Below, in pieces: positions 16,205-23,694 of a DNA stretch of 64,000 nt. The DNA comes from Prochlorococcus sp. MIT 1223 (lineage in GTDB: Bacteria; Cyanobacteriota; Cyanobacteriia; PCC-6307; Cyanobiaceae): NCBI RefSeq assembly GCF_034092465.1, contig NZ_CP139303.1, positions 1,516,865 through 1,580,864 of the forward strand. Reading direction: 5' to 3'. The notes below the pieces were generated by a model that did no database searches, was not told where the DNA came from, and saw only the letters and a list, made by a program, of their open reading frames with translations. A program made the position numbers and the translations under genes. The first letter of the stretch is position 1; every line of letters starts with the position of its first letter.

Positions 16205-16996
16205 TTAATTGATCGCAAACGTCACACCCATAACTGCTGTGATGTCTTTTTGTATTGTACTTGTGTCATAAGAACCCCAGTTACTAACTCTGGTTGAATT
16301 AGGAACAGTGATTTGAAAGACCCCAGTATTTACTTTCTTTACGCTGCCTAGCTCCGAGCCTGTTTCACGGACAATCGCTTCGGCACGAATACGCGCATCT
16401 TTAGTGGCTTTAGCAAGCATGTCTATTCGTTTCCCGGCAAGCTTGGTATAAGTAAATTTGGGACTATTCGATTTTACAAGTACACCTTTACCAAGTAATT
16501 GGCTTATCTTTCGATGCACTTTATTAATGTTGACAACGTCTGTGCTTTCTATCTCTATCCATTGACTAGTTAGCCAATGAGTAGAAATGATTTTACCAGT
16601 TTTATTGTTTTTTGAGACTTGCTTTGACGTTGTAGCAGGGCCTAATTCTACTGTTTGGTAGTCATTTGTCTTCAGGCCATAGCTATTAAGGAAGTTAATT
16701 GTTTTCTTTATAGACTTTATATGGTTTTGATAGGAATCAATTTGAGAAGATCCTATAGTCTGAACTTTGATGTCCCATTTCGCCATATCACTTTCGATAC
16801 GCTCTGTACTTGCTCCAGTAACAGTGATAGTGTCTTCTGCAGGCTTTAGCCCTGAGACTAAGATTTTTGTCGCACTTGTAAATCCGATGAATCCCCCTAT
16901 TGAAAGGATGGACATTGCAAAAACAAGAGGAGGAGTTCTTCGAAATATTTGAACAGAGTTATTGGAGAGGGTCTTCAAAAATGAAAAAGGTTGCAT
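16205..16996 (-). CDS. SIMPL-domain (DUF541) membrane-anchored protein
   Basis: A 263-residue protein. One N-terminal membrane segment (about residues 22-45) leads to ITVTGASTERIESDMAKWDI, the typical DUF541 start. The alternating helix/strand body ends DITAVMGVTFAIN. It should sit in the periplasm. Some family members affect oxidative-stress tolerance, but no enzyme activity is defined. Confidence 0.85.
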   Translation of the reverse strand: MQPFSFLKTLSNNSVQIFRRTPPLVFAMSILSIGGFIGFTSATKILVSGLKPAEDTITVTGASTERIESDMAKWDIKVQTIGSSQIDSYQNHIKSIKKTINFLNSYGLKTNDYQTVELGPATTSKQVSKNNKTGKIISTHWLTSQWIEIESTDVVNINKVHRKISQLLGKGVLVKSNSPKFTYTKLAGKRIDMLAKATKDARIRAEAIVRETGSELGSVKKVNTGVFQITVPNSTRVSNWGSYDTSTIQKDITAVMGVTFAIN

Positions 16997-17227
16997 GAGA
17001 ATAACTTCGAAGTTGTGAGGAAGAAGTTGTAAGTGAAATCAAATCTTCTTTTCTTGGCCTTGATTTATACCCCTAGCTGGCCAATCAATTTTCATTTCAC
17101 CAGGAAGGCACTTCATCGATGTGCCAATCTTCAAGCCGGTTCCTGATCATGCCTTATGTTAAGTAGGCTCGCAATAGTACAAATGATTTTTCTCTCAAGA
17201 GAGTTTGCCTGAAAACTTTCGCTTGAA

Positions 17228-17352
17228 AATTTGTGAATATTGTGTGAATGGATTTTTTAGATTTCGTCTAATCTCTTGGTATGACTGTAAACCATGCCTC
17301 TATTGGTTGTCAGTTGATACTCTCAGTTATAGCAATAGATCTTAGGGTGATT
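17228..17352. repeat. dispersed stem-loop repeat, copy 9 (diverged)
   Basis: Has the TTGTGAATATTGTGTGAATGGA unit at 17231-17252 and the left-arm-like AATCTCTTGGTAT. The core is degenerate (TTGGTTGTCAGTTGATA). The right end AGCAATAGATCTTAGGG resembles copy 7. Confidence 0.5.
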
Positions 17353-17373
17353 GTGTTAATGAATAGACCTTCT

Positions 17374-17423
17374 TAAACAACAATAGGCCTTAATGCTCAA
17401 GCATTAAGGCCTATTGTTGTTTA
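17374..17423. terminator. 23-bp perfect hairpin
   Basis: 17374-17396 pairs perfectly with 17401-17423 around TCAA. No T-tract follows. It could be a bidirectional terminator or an RNA processing site ahead of the next gene. Confidence 0.5.
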
Positions 17424-17473
17424 GTAGCTATTGATACATAATTACCCATCTTTCTAGTAATGGAGAGTGAGTA

Positions 17474-17821
17474 ATGACCATTCAAAAGCCTTTCCATACA
17501 ACTCCTCATGGAGGCTCAATTGTTTGCTTGCAAGGTCTGACTGGCAGAATGTTTAGAGCTTGTTCTTTAAATAAATGTACTTACACAGCAGATCTTCATT
17601 CTGCTAAATCCTATTTAGATTGTATTGAGAATAAAGAGGTTAAATTTCTCCCCTCACCAGTGAATAAAGAATGCATTCCAGTTCAGCGAAAAACAACTCT
17701 TAAGTGGAATGCTGATGGAAGCCTCTCATCAGTTGATATGGTTAGAATTTTAAGTCGCCTTGACAAGGAAAATCTCACTGAGTGTGAATTATCTTGCGAG
17801 TGGGGAAGTGAAAGCAGATAA
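17474..17821 (+). CDS. hypothetical protein
   Basis: A 115-residue soluble protein with six cysteines (two of them in CSLNKC) and no signal peptide. The start is preceded by GGAGAGTGAGTA. The family is not recognised. Two terminators follow. Confidence 0.5.
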   Translation: MTIQKPFHTTPHGGSIVCLQGLTGRMFRACSLNKCTYTADLHSAKSYLDCIENKEVKFLPSPVNKECIPVQRKTTLKWNADGSLSSVDMVRILSRLDKENLTECELSCEWGSESR

Positions 17822-18008
17822 AGAGATTATGTTTTTGAGCAGAACTTGTAAGTTGAATTCCATCACCTTTTAATGTACCTTGACCTAATATTTTGTTGGG
17901 GAGTAATGATCAAAAAGAGGTGTTTATACTCTTTGCGCGTTGTTCTTAGTTGATTATAAATTATATAGGAGTCCTAGCTTGTTGGTATTAAAATAAGAGC
18001 TGGACTCA

Positions 18009-18036
18009 AAGGGGGACATCGAAATACGTCCCCCTT
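18009..18036. terminator. Rho-independent terminator
   Basis: A stem of AAGGGGGAC and GTCCCCCTT around a 10-base loop. Confidence 0.65.
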
Positions 18037-18108
18037 CTTCATGTCTAAAAACATCTTTATTTGGTACTTTTTTGTTGTCATTAACGATATTTATCTGAAA
18101 TTGTACAA

Positions 18109-18136
18109 ATAAAGGGGCCAGAATAGGCCCCTTTAT
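18109..18136. terminator. Rho-independent terminator
   Basis: A stem of ATAAAGGGGCC and GGCCCCTTTAT, so it can serve the (-) coiled-coil gene at 18220 as well as (+) transcripts. Confidence 0.65.
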
Positions 18137-18219
18137 ACCTATTTAGTCACCCCCATTGCTCGACTAGTTCAAAGCCTTAAAACTGAACAGGGCACTTTTC
18201 AGTTTCTTCAGTAGCAATT

Positions 18220-18468
18220 TTAGGTTTGTTTTGCTGGTACTAGTGCTTTGAGTTCTTCTTGAAGTTCATGCTCACGTTCGTCAATGATTTTGATACGTGA
18301 CTGATAGTTCTCCTCAAGTCTTTTACGTGCAGCTTTAAGGTTGTCGAGTTCCTCTTGCCTTTGCTTACTCTTTATCTCCTCTAGTTGACTATCAGAGATA
18401 ACATAAACAGTCCTCATCGGAGAAAAGTATGAGTCGAAGAGAACTGTGTCAAATAACGATGTGTTCAT
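18220..18468 (-). CDS. coiled-coil protein, PVYVISDS family
   Basis: An 82-residue paralogue of 6893-7195. A short N-terminus (LFDTVLFDSYFSPMR) leads to TVYVISDSQLEEIKSK and a charged coiled-coil helix ending EELKALVPA. The function is unknown. Confidence 0.6.
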   Translation of the reverse strand: MNTSLFDTVLFDSYFSPMRTVYVISDSQLEEIKSKQRQEELDNLKAARKRLEENYQSRIKIIDEREHELQEELKALVPAKQT

Positions 18469-18676
18469 GATGTTCCGTGTGGGAATAGTATTATTCTGCC
18501 TCTAATGTTATAAATCAATAATGCTGTAAACCGAAGAAATGCATACGGTAAATATCACTTAAGACGGTTAATAACACTTTGCTTGGTAAGAACCGTACAG
18601 TCTAAATACTTTCGTGAAAGCACTATATGTAATTTATAAGAATGTGTTATAAATGAATTAACCGAATAGGAGGATT

Positions 18677-18841
18677 ATGAAACTAAGAACTCCTTTTACA
18701 GTCTTTCCAAATCCGTTGAGAGATCTTGATTATATTCATGACTTCTCTTATGAATTACCACAACAAAAGCAAGATTTATTTTGGGAAGAGGAATGCAAAC
18801 TTCATCCTGCTAAATCTACTTGTAAGCTCTACGAAGTGTAG
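18677..18841 (+). CDS. small conserved hypothetical protein
   Basis: A 54-residue protein with a strong AGGAGG ribosome-binding site 4 bases before the ATG. It starts MKLRTPFTVFPNPLRDLDY and ends with two cysteines (EEEC...STCK). It resembles a picocyanobacterial family of unknown role. The OsmC-like gene follows almost directly. Confidence 0.6.
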   Translation: MKLRTPFTVFPNPLRDLDYIHDFSYELPQQKQDLFWEEECKLHPAKSTCKLYEV

Positions 18842-18846
18842 ACAAA

Positions 18847-19782
18847 ATTCTTTGTCGTTATTTAGGGAATTTGCATACAGAAGCTCAGCATGTGCATTCT
18901 GGGCAAACACTTAGAACTGATGCACCTGTTGATCATGCAGGGAAAGGCGAAAATTTTGCTCCTACTGATTTACTGGCGACAGCAGTAGGGACTTGTTTCC
19001 TTACGGTGATGGGAATTACAGGAAAAGAAAAAGGTTGGGAATTAAGTGAGATAACAGTGGAAATTGAAAAGAAGATGACAACTCATGGTCCACGCAAGAT
19101 TGAATCTTTATTGCTACAAATTAAAATGCCAAGTGATTTAGCGTTTGATCAATTAAAGGTTCTTCAAAGGGCCACGAAGGACTGTCCTGTTTTGAGAAAT
19201 CTAGATAACTCAATACGAATTAACGTTCAGTGGAATCAATCGAAAAGTAAAAAAAAGATTTCTTTAAACTTTGTCCCCACGAATATGTTTAGGGAAACGC
19301 CTCAAGTCACTTTCTTTGATGCAGGAGTTAAGGGCTCTAATGGATCTGATGTAGTCATTCATCATAGAAGTGCAATTTCTCCTCCAAATGACAATGAAAT
19401 TGAGCAGTATTATGTCCATCATCACCAGGTTGACCACAATTTTGTCTTAGCGGGGAAGCGTACTTTTACTTTGCTCAATCCCGAATGGGAAGATCCTCAT
19501 CATGTGATTTATCTCAACCAAAAAATGGGTGCTCTCCAGATACCTATTGGTACTTATCATCGATCTGTTTCAGGGCCGGAAGGCAGTATTGTATTGAATC
19601 AGGCGGTTAGAGATAGCGATTTCGATCCAACGAAGGAATTTCAGCCTGTTAGTTTGAGACATCAAGCTGACTTGCAGAAAGCAAAGGCAGCCGACCCTGT
19701 TTTCTGGATTTGGGGAGATGGAAAAATCAGAAGATTGAAAGTTGGTGGTATTTCAAGTGGCAAGCAAAATATCACGGCTTAA
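18847..19782 (+). CDS. OsmC-family domain fused to a cupin-like domain; start codon unclear
   Basis: About 310 residues. The first 130 match OsmC-type peroxide-related proteins: TDAPVDHAGKG, FAPTDLLATAVGTC and the late DCPVLRNL with its conserved Cys. The OsmC start motif RYLGNLHTEAQH is encoded upstream of the first TTG (18871), so translation probably begins at the ATT at 18847, or the original ATG has been lost. Residues about 140-300 look like a cupin of the sugar-epimerase-like type (VHHHQVDHNFVLAGKR, PIGTYHRS). The fusion is unusual. Confidence 0.65.
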   Translation: MLCRYLGNLHTEAQHVHSGQTLRTDAPVDHAGKGENFAPTDLLATAVGTCFLTVMGITGKEKGWELSEITVEIEKKMTTHGPRKIESLLLQIKMPSDLAFDQLKVLQRATKDCPVLRNLDNSIRINVQWNQSKSKKKISLNFVPTNMFRETPQVTFFDAGVKGSNGSDVVIHHRSAISPPNDNEIEQYYVHHHQVDHNFVLAGKRTFTLLNPEWEDPHHVIYLNQKMGALQIPIGTYHRSVSGPEGSIVLNQAVRDSDFDPTKEFQPVSLRHQADLQKAKAADPVFWIWGDGKIRRLKVGGISSGKQNITA

Positions 19783-19873
19783 TTTCAATTAGGTTTCCAA
19801 CTTCTGCTGATTCAATTTTTGTAAAAATGCCAATTCTTGTTAACTATTCAAGGTTTGTACTTCTAGTCGAACC

Positions 19874-19920
19874 AGTGCTTTGGGACCACTATGTCGCAGG
19901 TTCGAATCCTGTCGCCTCGA
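19874..19920 (+). pseudogene. tRNA-Pro(UGG) 3'-half remnant
   Basis: The anticodon loop TTTGGGA (anticodon TGG at 19881-19883) is flanked by AGTG and CACT. The intact T-arm GCAGG-TTCGAAT-CCTGT follows, then acceptor strand CGCCTCG and A. No D-arm or 5' acceptor strand precedes it. This is the clearest of the three tRNA-Pro scars. Confidence 0.75.
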
Positions 19921-20001
19921 CTGGAGCCTCAAGTTTTGTACCAGTTAAAAGGTGCCATAAGGGTGCTAAGAAATCTAGGGAATAAAAGCGCTTCTAAATT
20001 T

Positions 20002-20376
20002 CTAATTGAGGGGTTCACACCTTGGCGTACTTGTTTTTTGATTAATTTTGTCGATTTTTGATATATCTAGATCCGAAATCTCTAGCCCATAAAGATCAGC
20101 AATTTTTGTCATAGCGAGACCTTCGGCTCCTACCCATGATTCTGCTAAAACTTTCCAAGTTTTTTGACTGAATTCAACACCTAAGTTCTCATTTTGTTCT
20201 CTCTTTGCGTCCATCTCTAAAACTTTCTTTAAGCCCTCTGCACTTAAATGACTTTTAATTCTTAGGAAAACGATCTCCAACATTGAGTAGTAGAACTTTT
20301 CCATTGCATTGGTATAAGCCCATTCAGCATCTTTTTGAGCTTTCTTGACATCTTCTGCTGTGATCTCTGGCCTCAT
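20002..20376 (-). CDS. helical hypothetical protein (paralogue of 62449-62892)
   Basis: A 124-residue protein, all-helical in character. It shares Y-x-x-x-x-x-x-x-x-IKS-x-LS-x-x-GLKKV-x-E-D, SQK-W and KI-D-YGL with the ORF at 62449. It lies between two tRNA-Pro scars, so it may be cargo of a small inserted segment. The function is unknown. Confidence 0.55.
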   Translation of the reverse strand: MRPEITAEDVKKAQKDAEWAYTNAMEKFYYSMLEIVFLRIKSHLSAEGLKKVLEMDAKREQNENLGVEFSQKTWKVLAESWVGAEGLAMTKIADLYGLEISDLDISKIDKINQKTSTPRCEPLN

Positions 20377-20458
20377 CTCTTTTGTTGTTATATGAGATAT
20401 CTAAATCGTATAGCTTTTTTTTTTTGACGATCTTTTTTTAACCTCTTTTCAAGATTTT

Positions 20459-20503
20459 GCTTTAGGAGCACTAGGTGACAGGTTCGAAGCCTTTCGCCCC
20501 GAT
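20459..20503 (+). pseudogene. tRNA-Pro 3'-half remnant
   Basis: GCTTTAGGAGCACTAGGTGACAGG..., then TTCGAAG and CCTTTCGCCCCGAT: a decayed anticodon loop, T-arm and acceptor strand. It lies 160 bases before the zinc operon palindrome. Confidence 0.65.
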
Positions 20504-20659
20504 CTGTGAGGGATTGTTTCCTTAGGGGGTCCTTTTTTTATTGGGTGAAAAAATTAGGCTAAGGATGGGTAATGGAGGTGGAAGCTTTCTGCCCATGAGC
20601 AAGCTTCTCATTGGCGAGAATTAGTTCACAAGATCAAAACATACTTGCCAATACAAAAC

Positions 20660-20675
20660 GATAATGATTATCATT
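20660..20675. promoter_or_regulatory. Fur/Zur-type operator
   Basis: GATAATGATTATCATT contains two overlapping perfect palindromes (GATAAT-G-ATTATC and AATGAT-T-ATCATT). This matches the classical Fur/Zur pattern. The genes downstream are zinc genes, so the zinc regulator Zur is the likely binder (inference). It overlaps the ATG at 20664, which argues that translation starts later. Confidence 0.75.
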
Positions 20676-20702
20676 AGTTGGTCATTGAATAAGGCTTGGC
20701 CG

Positions 20703-22205
20703 ATGTCGCTTCCCCTAGTAAGATTATTCCCACGAAAACCATTAATTAATAGAGTAATTTTAAGTAACTCTCTTTTAGCTGGAGCAGTATTTTTAACTGG
20801 AATTAGTCAGAGTGTTCAAGCCCAGCCTAGCTCAATAGTTGCTGTTGAACCTTTAACTTGTGATCTTGTTTCTGCAATTTCACTACCTTCGAGCCCAGTT
20901 ACTTGTTTGATTGATAGGAGTCGGGATGTGCATGATGTGAAATTTTCTCCGAGGCAGGCCCAAGCTTTAAATAATGCCAGTCAGATTTTTACCCTTGGGA
21001 CAGAAATGACTCCCGCAATGAAAAAATGGCTGAATAATCCAATAACTGTTGTTGTTGGTGTAAGTGCAATAGAAATTGACGACCACGACGACCACGACGA
21101 TCATTCAGCTTCTAACCACGACGACCACGACGATCACGACGATCATTCAGCTGCTAAACAAGACGAACACGATGATCATGGAGCTGAAGCTTTTGAATGG
21201 GCTGGTGTCTTTGAACTTTTACCAGGGACCTACAAATGGTCTTTTGCAAAAGTCGATGGCGACTATGCGGATCCTGCAATGAAAATGGTCATCCTTAAAT
21301 CTGGGGATATTGAAGCATCAGAAGAGCTTGCTGAAGAATTATTAGAGTCCAAAAATTCAGAAGTTAAACGCAATAATGACAAACTTGTTGCACAGGAAAA
21401 AGCCTATGTCCTTACATTTAATGAGAGAAAAGACAGCACAACATTCAAGGTTGAAATCAAAAAAGCTGGTAAATATGCATTCTTTACTGAGCATATGCCT
21501 TTTGAGTTTGAAGCCGATGAGCATTTCTTTAAAGATGTTTCAGGCGATGATATTGAACCGATAGCTCAAGTTCCAGATGAAGGTGGTGATCATCATCATC
21601 ACCATGATCATGGAGGACTAGATCCACATATTTGGCATGACCCTCATAACATCATCAAGATGGGAAATGTCATTTCTAAAAATCTCAACAAGAAAGTTTC
21701 ATTCTTTGATAGAGAAACTAAAAAAGTTATAAAAGAAAGAACTCAATCTGTTAATTCTATTTTAGAAGATTTAGATCAATGGACTCAAAGACAAGTAGCA
21801 ACAATCCCTTCTAATCAAAGGACGATAGTTTCTAAGCATAAAGCTATGGAATACTATGGGGATGCTTTTGGTTTGAAAACTATTAGCTTATTAGATTTTC
21901 TTGGTCATTCATCGAGTCTTAGGCCTCAGACCATTTCAAAAGTAATAACAGAGCTTAGAGAAGAGAATGTACAAGTTATATTTGCTGAGCAAAAACCTCC
22001 TTCAAAGCTATTGAATAACTTGAGTAGACAAACTTCGACTCCTATCGCAAAACAACAAATTTTTGTTGATGGTTTAATGCTTACAGGAAATACTATTTCT
22101 GTATCTGTTCATAACACATGTACCATAGTTGATTCTTTGGGTGGTTCCTGTAATAAGAAAGCAGGTAATCAACTATCCTATAGGTGGGATTTATTAACTA
22201 ATTGA
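20703..22205 (+). CDS. znuA: ZnuA-like zinc-binding ABC substrate protein with inserted domain
   Basis: About 500 residues from ATG 20703, chosen because 20664 lies in the operator. A basic N-terminus and a membrane/signal segment ending near VQA precede the protein. ZnuA landmarks follow: VHDVKFSPRQ, DPHIWHDP, HKAMEYYGDAFG and IFAEQ. The usual single metal loop is expanded into a DDH-rich tract, a domain of about 125 residues beginning FEWAGVFELLPG, and a second HHHHH tract. That domain recurs in the next protein. It should bind periplasmic zinc. No permease or ATPase gene is adjacent. Confidence 0.85.
   Translation: MSLPLVRLFPRKPLINRVILSNSLLAGAVFLTGISQSVQAQPSSIVAVEPLTCDLVSAISLPSSPVTCLIDRSRDVHDVKFSPRQAQALNNASQIFTLGTEMTPAMKKWLNNPITVVVGVSAIEIDDHDDHDDHSASNHDDHDDHDDHSAAKQDEHDDHGAEAFEWAGVFELLPGTYKWSFAKVDGDYADPAMKMVILKSGDIEASEELAEELLESKNSEVKRNNDKLVAQEKAYVLTFNERKDSTTFKVEIKKAGKYAFFTEHMPFEFEADEHFFKDVSGDDIEPIAQVPDEGGDHHHHHDHGGLDPHIWHDPHNIIKMGNVISKNLNKKVSFFDRETKKVIKERTQSVNSILEDLDQWTQRQVATIPSNQRTIVSKHKAMEYYGDAFGLKTISLLDFLGHSSSLRPQTISKVITELREENVQVIFAEQKPPSKLLNNLSRQTSTPIAKQQIFVDGLMLTGNTISVSVHNTCTIVDSLGGSCNKKAGNQLSYRWDLLTN
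21078..21180 (+). repeat. tandem repeat coding the Asp/His metal tract
   Basis: Imperfect 6-9 base units (GACCACGAC, GATCAC) form two blocks, each ending GATCATTCAGCT. Such a tract can change length by slippage and so alter the metal-binding loop. Confidence 0.6.
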
Positions 22206-22311
22206 AAAGTTAAATCTTTGTTCTTGTGATCTTTCATATTCGAAGTCTCCTAATCAACTATGATTAGGAGACTTTAGGGTTTATTGACTTTACTAAAAAC
22301 TCAGGAGAAAA

Positions 22312-23694
22312 ATGACTATAGAAAACAAAGTCCCTGTTACCATCCTTACTGGCTTCCTTGGCTCTGGCAAAACCACTCTTCTTAATCGGATTCTGAGTGA
22401 AGAACACGGTAAACGAATAGCTGTAATCGAAAATGAATATGGTGAAGTTGGTATTGATCAGGGTCTGGTCATTAATGCTGACGAAGAAGTCTTTGAAATG
22501 TCCAACGGTTGCATTTGCTGCACCGTTCGTGGTGATCTGATTCGAGTATTAGGCAACCTCATGAAGCGACGCGATAAATTCGACTATGTGTTGGTTGAGA
22601 CAACAGGACTTGCTGATCCTGGCCCTGTTGCTCAGACATTTTTTATGGATGACGAAATCCGTAATGAATTTTCTCTTGATGGCATTGTTACTCTTGTTGA
22701 TGCGGCTCATATTGATCAGCAACTCGGTCGAAGTGATGAAAGTTCTGAGCAGGTTGCCTTCGCAGATGTTCTTGTCCTAAATAAAACGGATTTAGTTTCT
22801 GATGAATCTCTTGATATTCTTGAATCACGGCTACGAGATATGAATCGTATGGCTCGTGTTGTGCGTAGTAAGCAAGCTGAGGTGTCTATTGATACTGTGC
22901 TAAACCTTAGTGCTTTTGATCTAGATCAGGTGTTAAAGCGTCGCCCCACTTTCCTTGAGCCAGAATATCCATTCGAATGGACAGGTGTCTTTTCTCTTGA
23001 GAAAGGTCTTTATGAACTTAGCCTCGAAGACGGACCTGATCCAACTATGTCGCTTGTCGTTCTGGAAGGTCAGGGGATTGACGAAGCAGCTCTTAATATT
23101 GGTGCAGAATCTTGCGTAAGACTATACGCTGACTCTGCGGAACTTCTTTATCCAGAAAGCACAATTCCAATCGGAAAACATGTGAGTCTTCAGCTTCAGT
23201 CGAATGGGCGTAAGTCTTTCTATTTAGAACTTCAAAACGCTACTCATATTGGGCTGTTTACTCAGCACACATCTGAGGAATTTGATATAAAAGTATTCCG
23301 TGTTGATAGTTCAATTACTTCAACTGCAATTGATATCAAAAATGAATTTATGGTTCAACCTAAAGCTGAGCGTACTTGGGTTGCAGAGCATGAACATGAT
23401 GATGAAGTGGGATCAATTGCTATCGAGCGATTAGGTGATGTTGATCCAGAAAAACTCAATAAGTGGTTGAGTCGTCTCCTCTCAGAAAAAGGTGTAGATA
23501 TATTTAGGACGAAAGGATTTATAAGTTATGCGGGTGAGTCCCGACGAATGGTTTTTCAAGGGGTTCACATGCTTTTCACTGCTCAGCCTGATAAAGAGTG
23601 GGGAAGTGAACCACGCCGCAATCAATTAGTGTTTATTGGTCGAAATCTTGATGAAGAAGAAATGTCTAGGGAGTTCGATAATTGCCTGGTATAG
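22312..23694 (+). CDS. COG0523 (CobW/ZNG1-like) GTPase with inserted domain
   Basis: A 460-residue metallochaperone-type GTPase. Walker A is GFLGSGKTT, the metal motif is C-I-C-C (NGCICCTVRGD), and NKTD gives base recognition. Residues about 222-345 hold the same domain as the ZnuA-like protein (FEWTGVFSLEKG, DPTMSLVVL, LFTQHTSEEF). It sits where family members usually have a His-rich linker. The CobW C-terminal domain (from about residue 355) closes the protein. The putative role is GTP-driven zinc delivery under zinc limitation. The stop overlaps the WD40 start by 13 bases. Confidence 0.85.
   Translation: MTIENKVPVTILTGFLGSGKTTLLNRILSEEHGKRIAVIENEYGEVGIDQGLVINADEEVFEMSNGCICCTVRGDLIRVLGNLMKRRDKFDYVLVETTGLADPGPVAQTFFMDDEIRNEFSLDGIVTLVDAAHIDQQLGRSDESSEQVAFADVLVLNKTDLVSDESLDILESRLRDMNRMARVVRSKQAEVSIDTVLNLSAFDLDQVLKRRPTFLEPEYPFEWTGVFSLEKGLYELSLEDGPDPTMSLVVLEGQGIDEAALNIGAESCVRLYADSAELLYPESTIPIGKHVSLQLQSNGRKSFYLELQNATHIGLFTQHTSEEFDIKVFRVDSSITSTAIDIKNEFMVQPKAERTWVAEHEHDDEVGSIAIERLGDVDPEKLNKWLSRLLSEKGVDIFRTKGFISYAGESRRMVFQGVHMLFTAQPDKEWGSEPRRNQLVFIGRNLDEEEMSREFDNCLV

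Noticed and set aside
18726-18914. (+) frame bridging the 54-residue ORF and the OsmC gene
   Set aside because: It overlaps two better-supported frames and its sequence is not protein-like.
19874-19920. Intact tRNA gene
   Set aside because: There is no D-arm or 5' acceptor strand before the anticodon arm, so it is a fragment.
19710-19985. (+) frame over the OsmC end and the tRNA-Pro scar
   Set aside because: It reads through a tRNA fragment and out of frame with OsmC.
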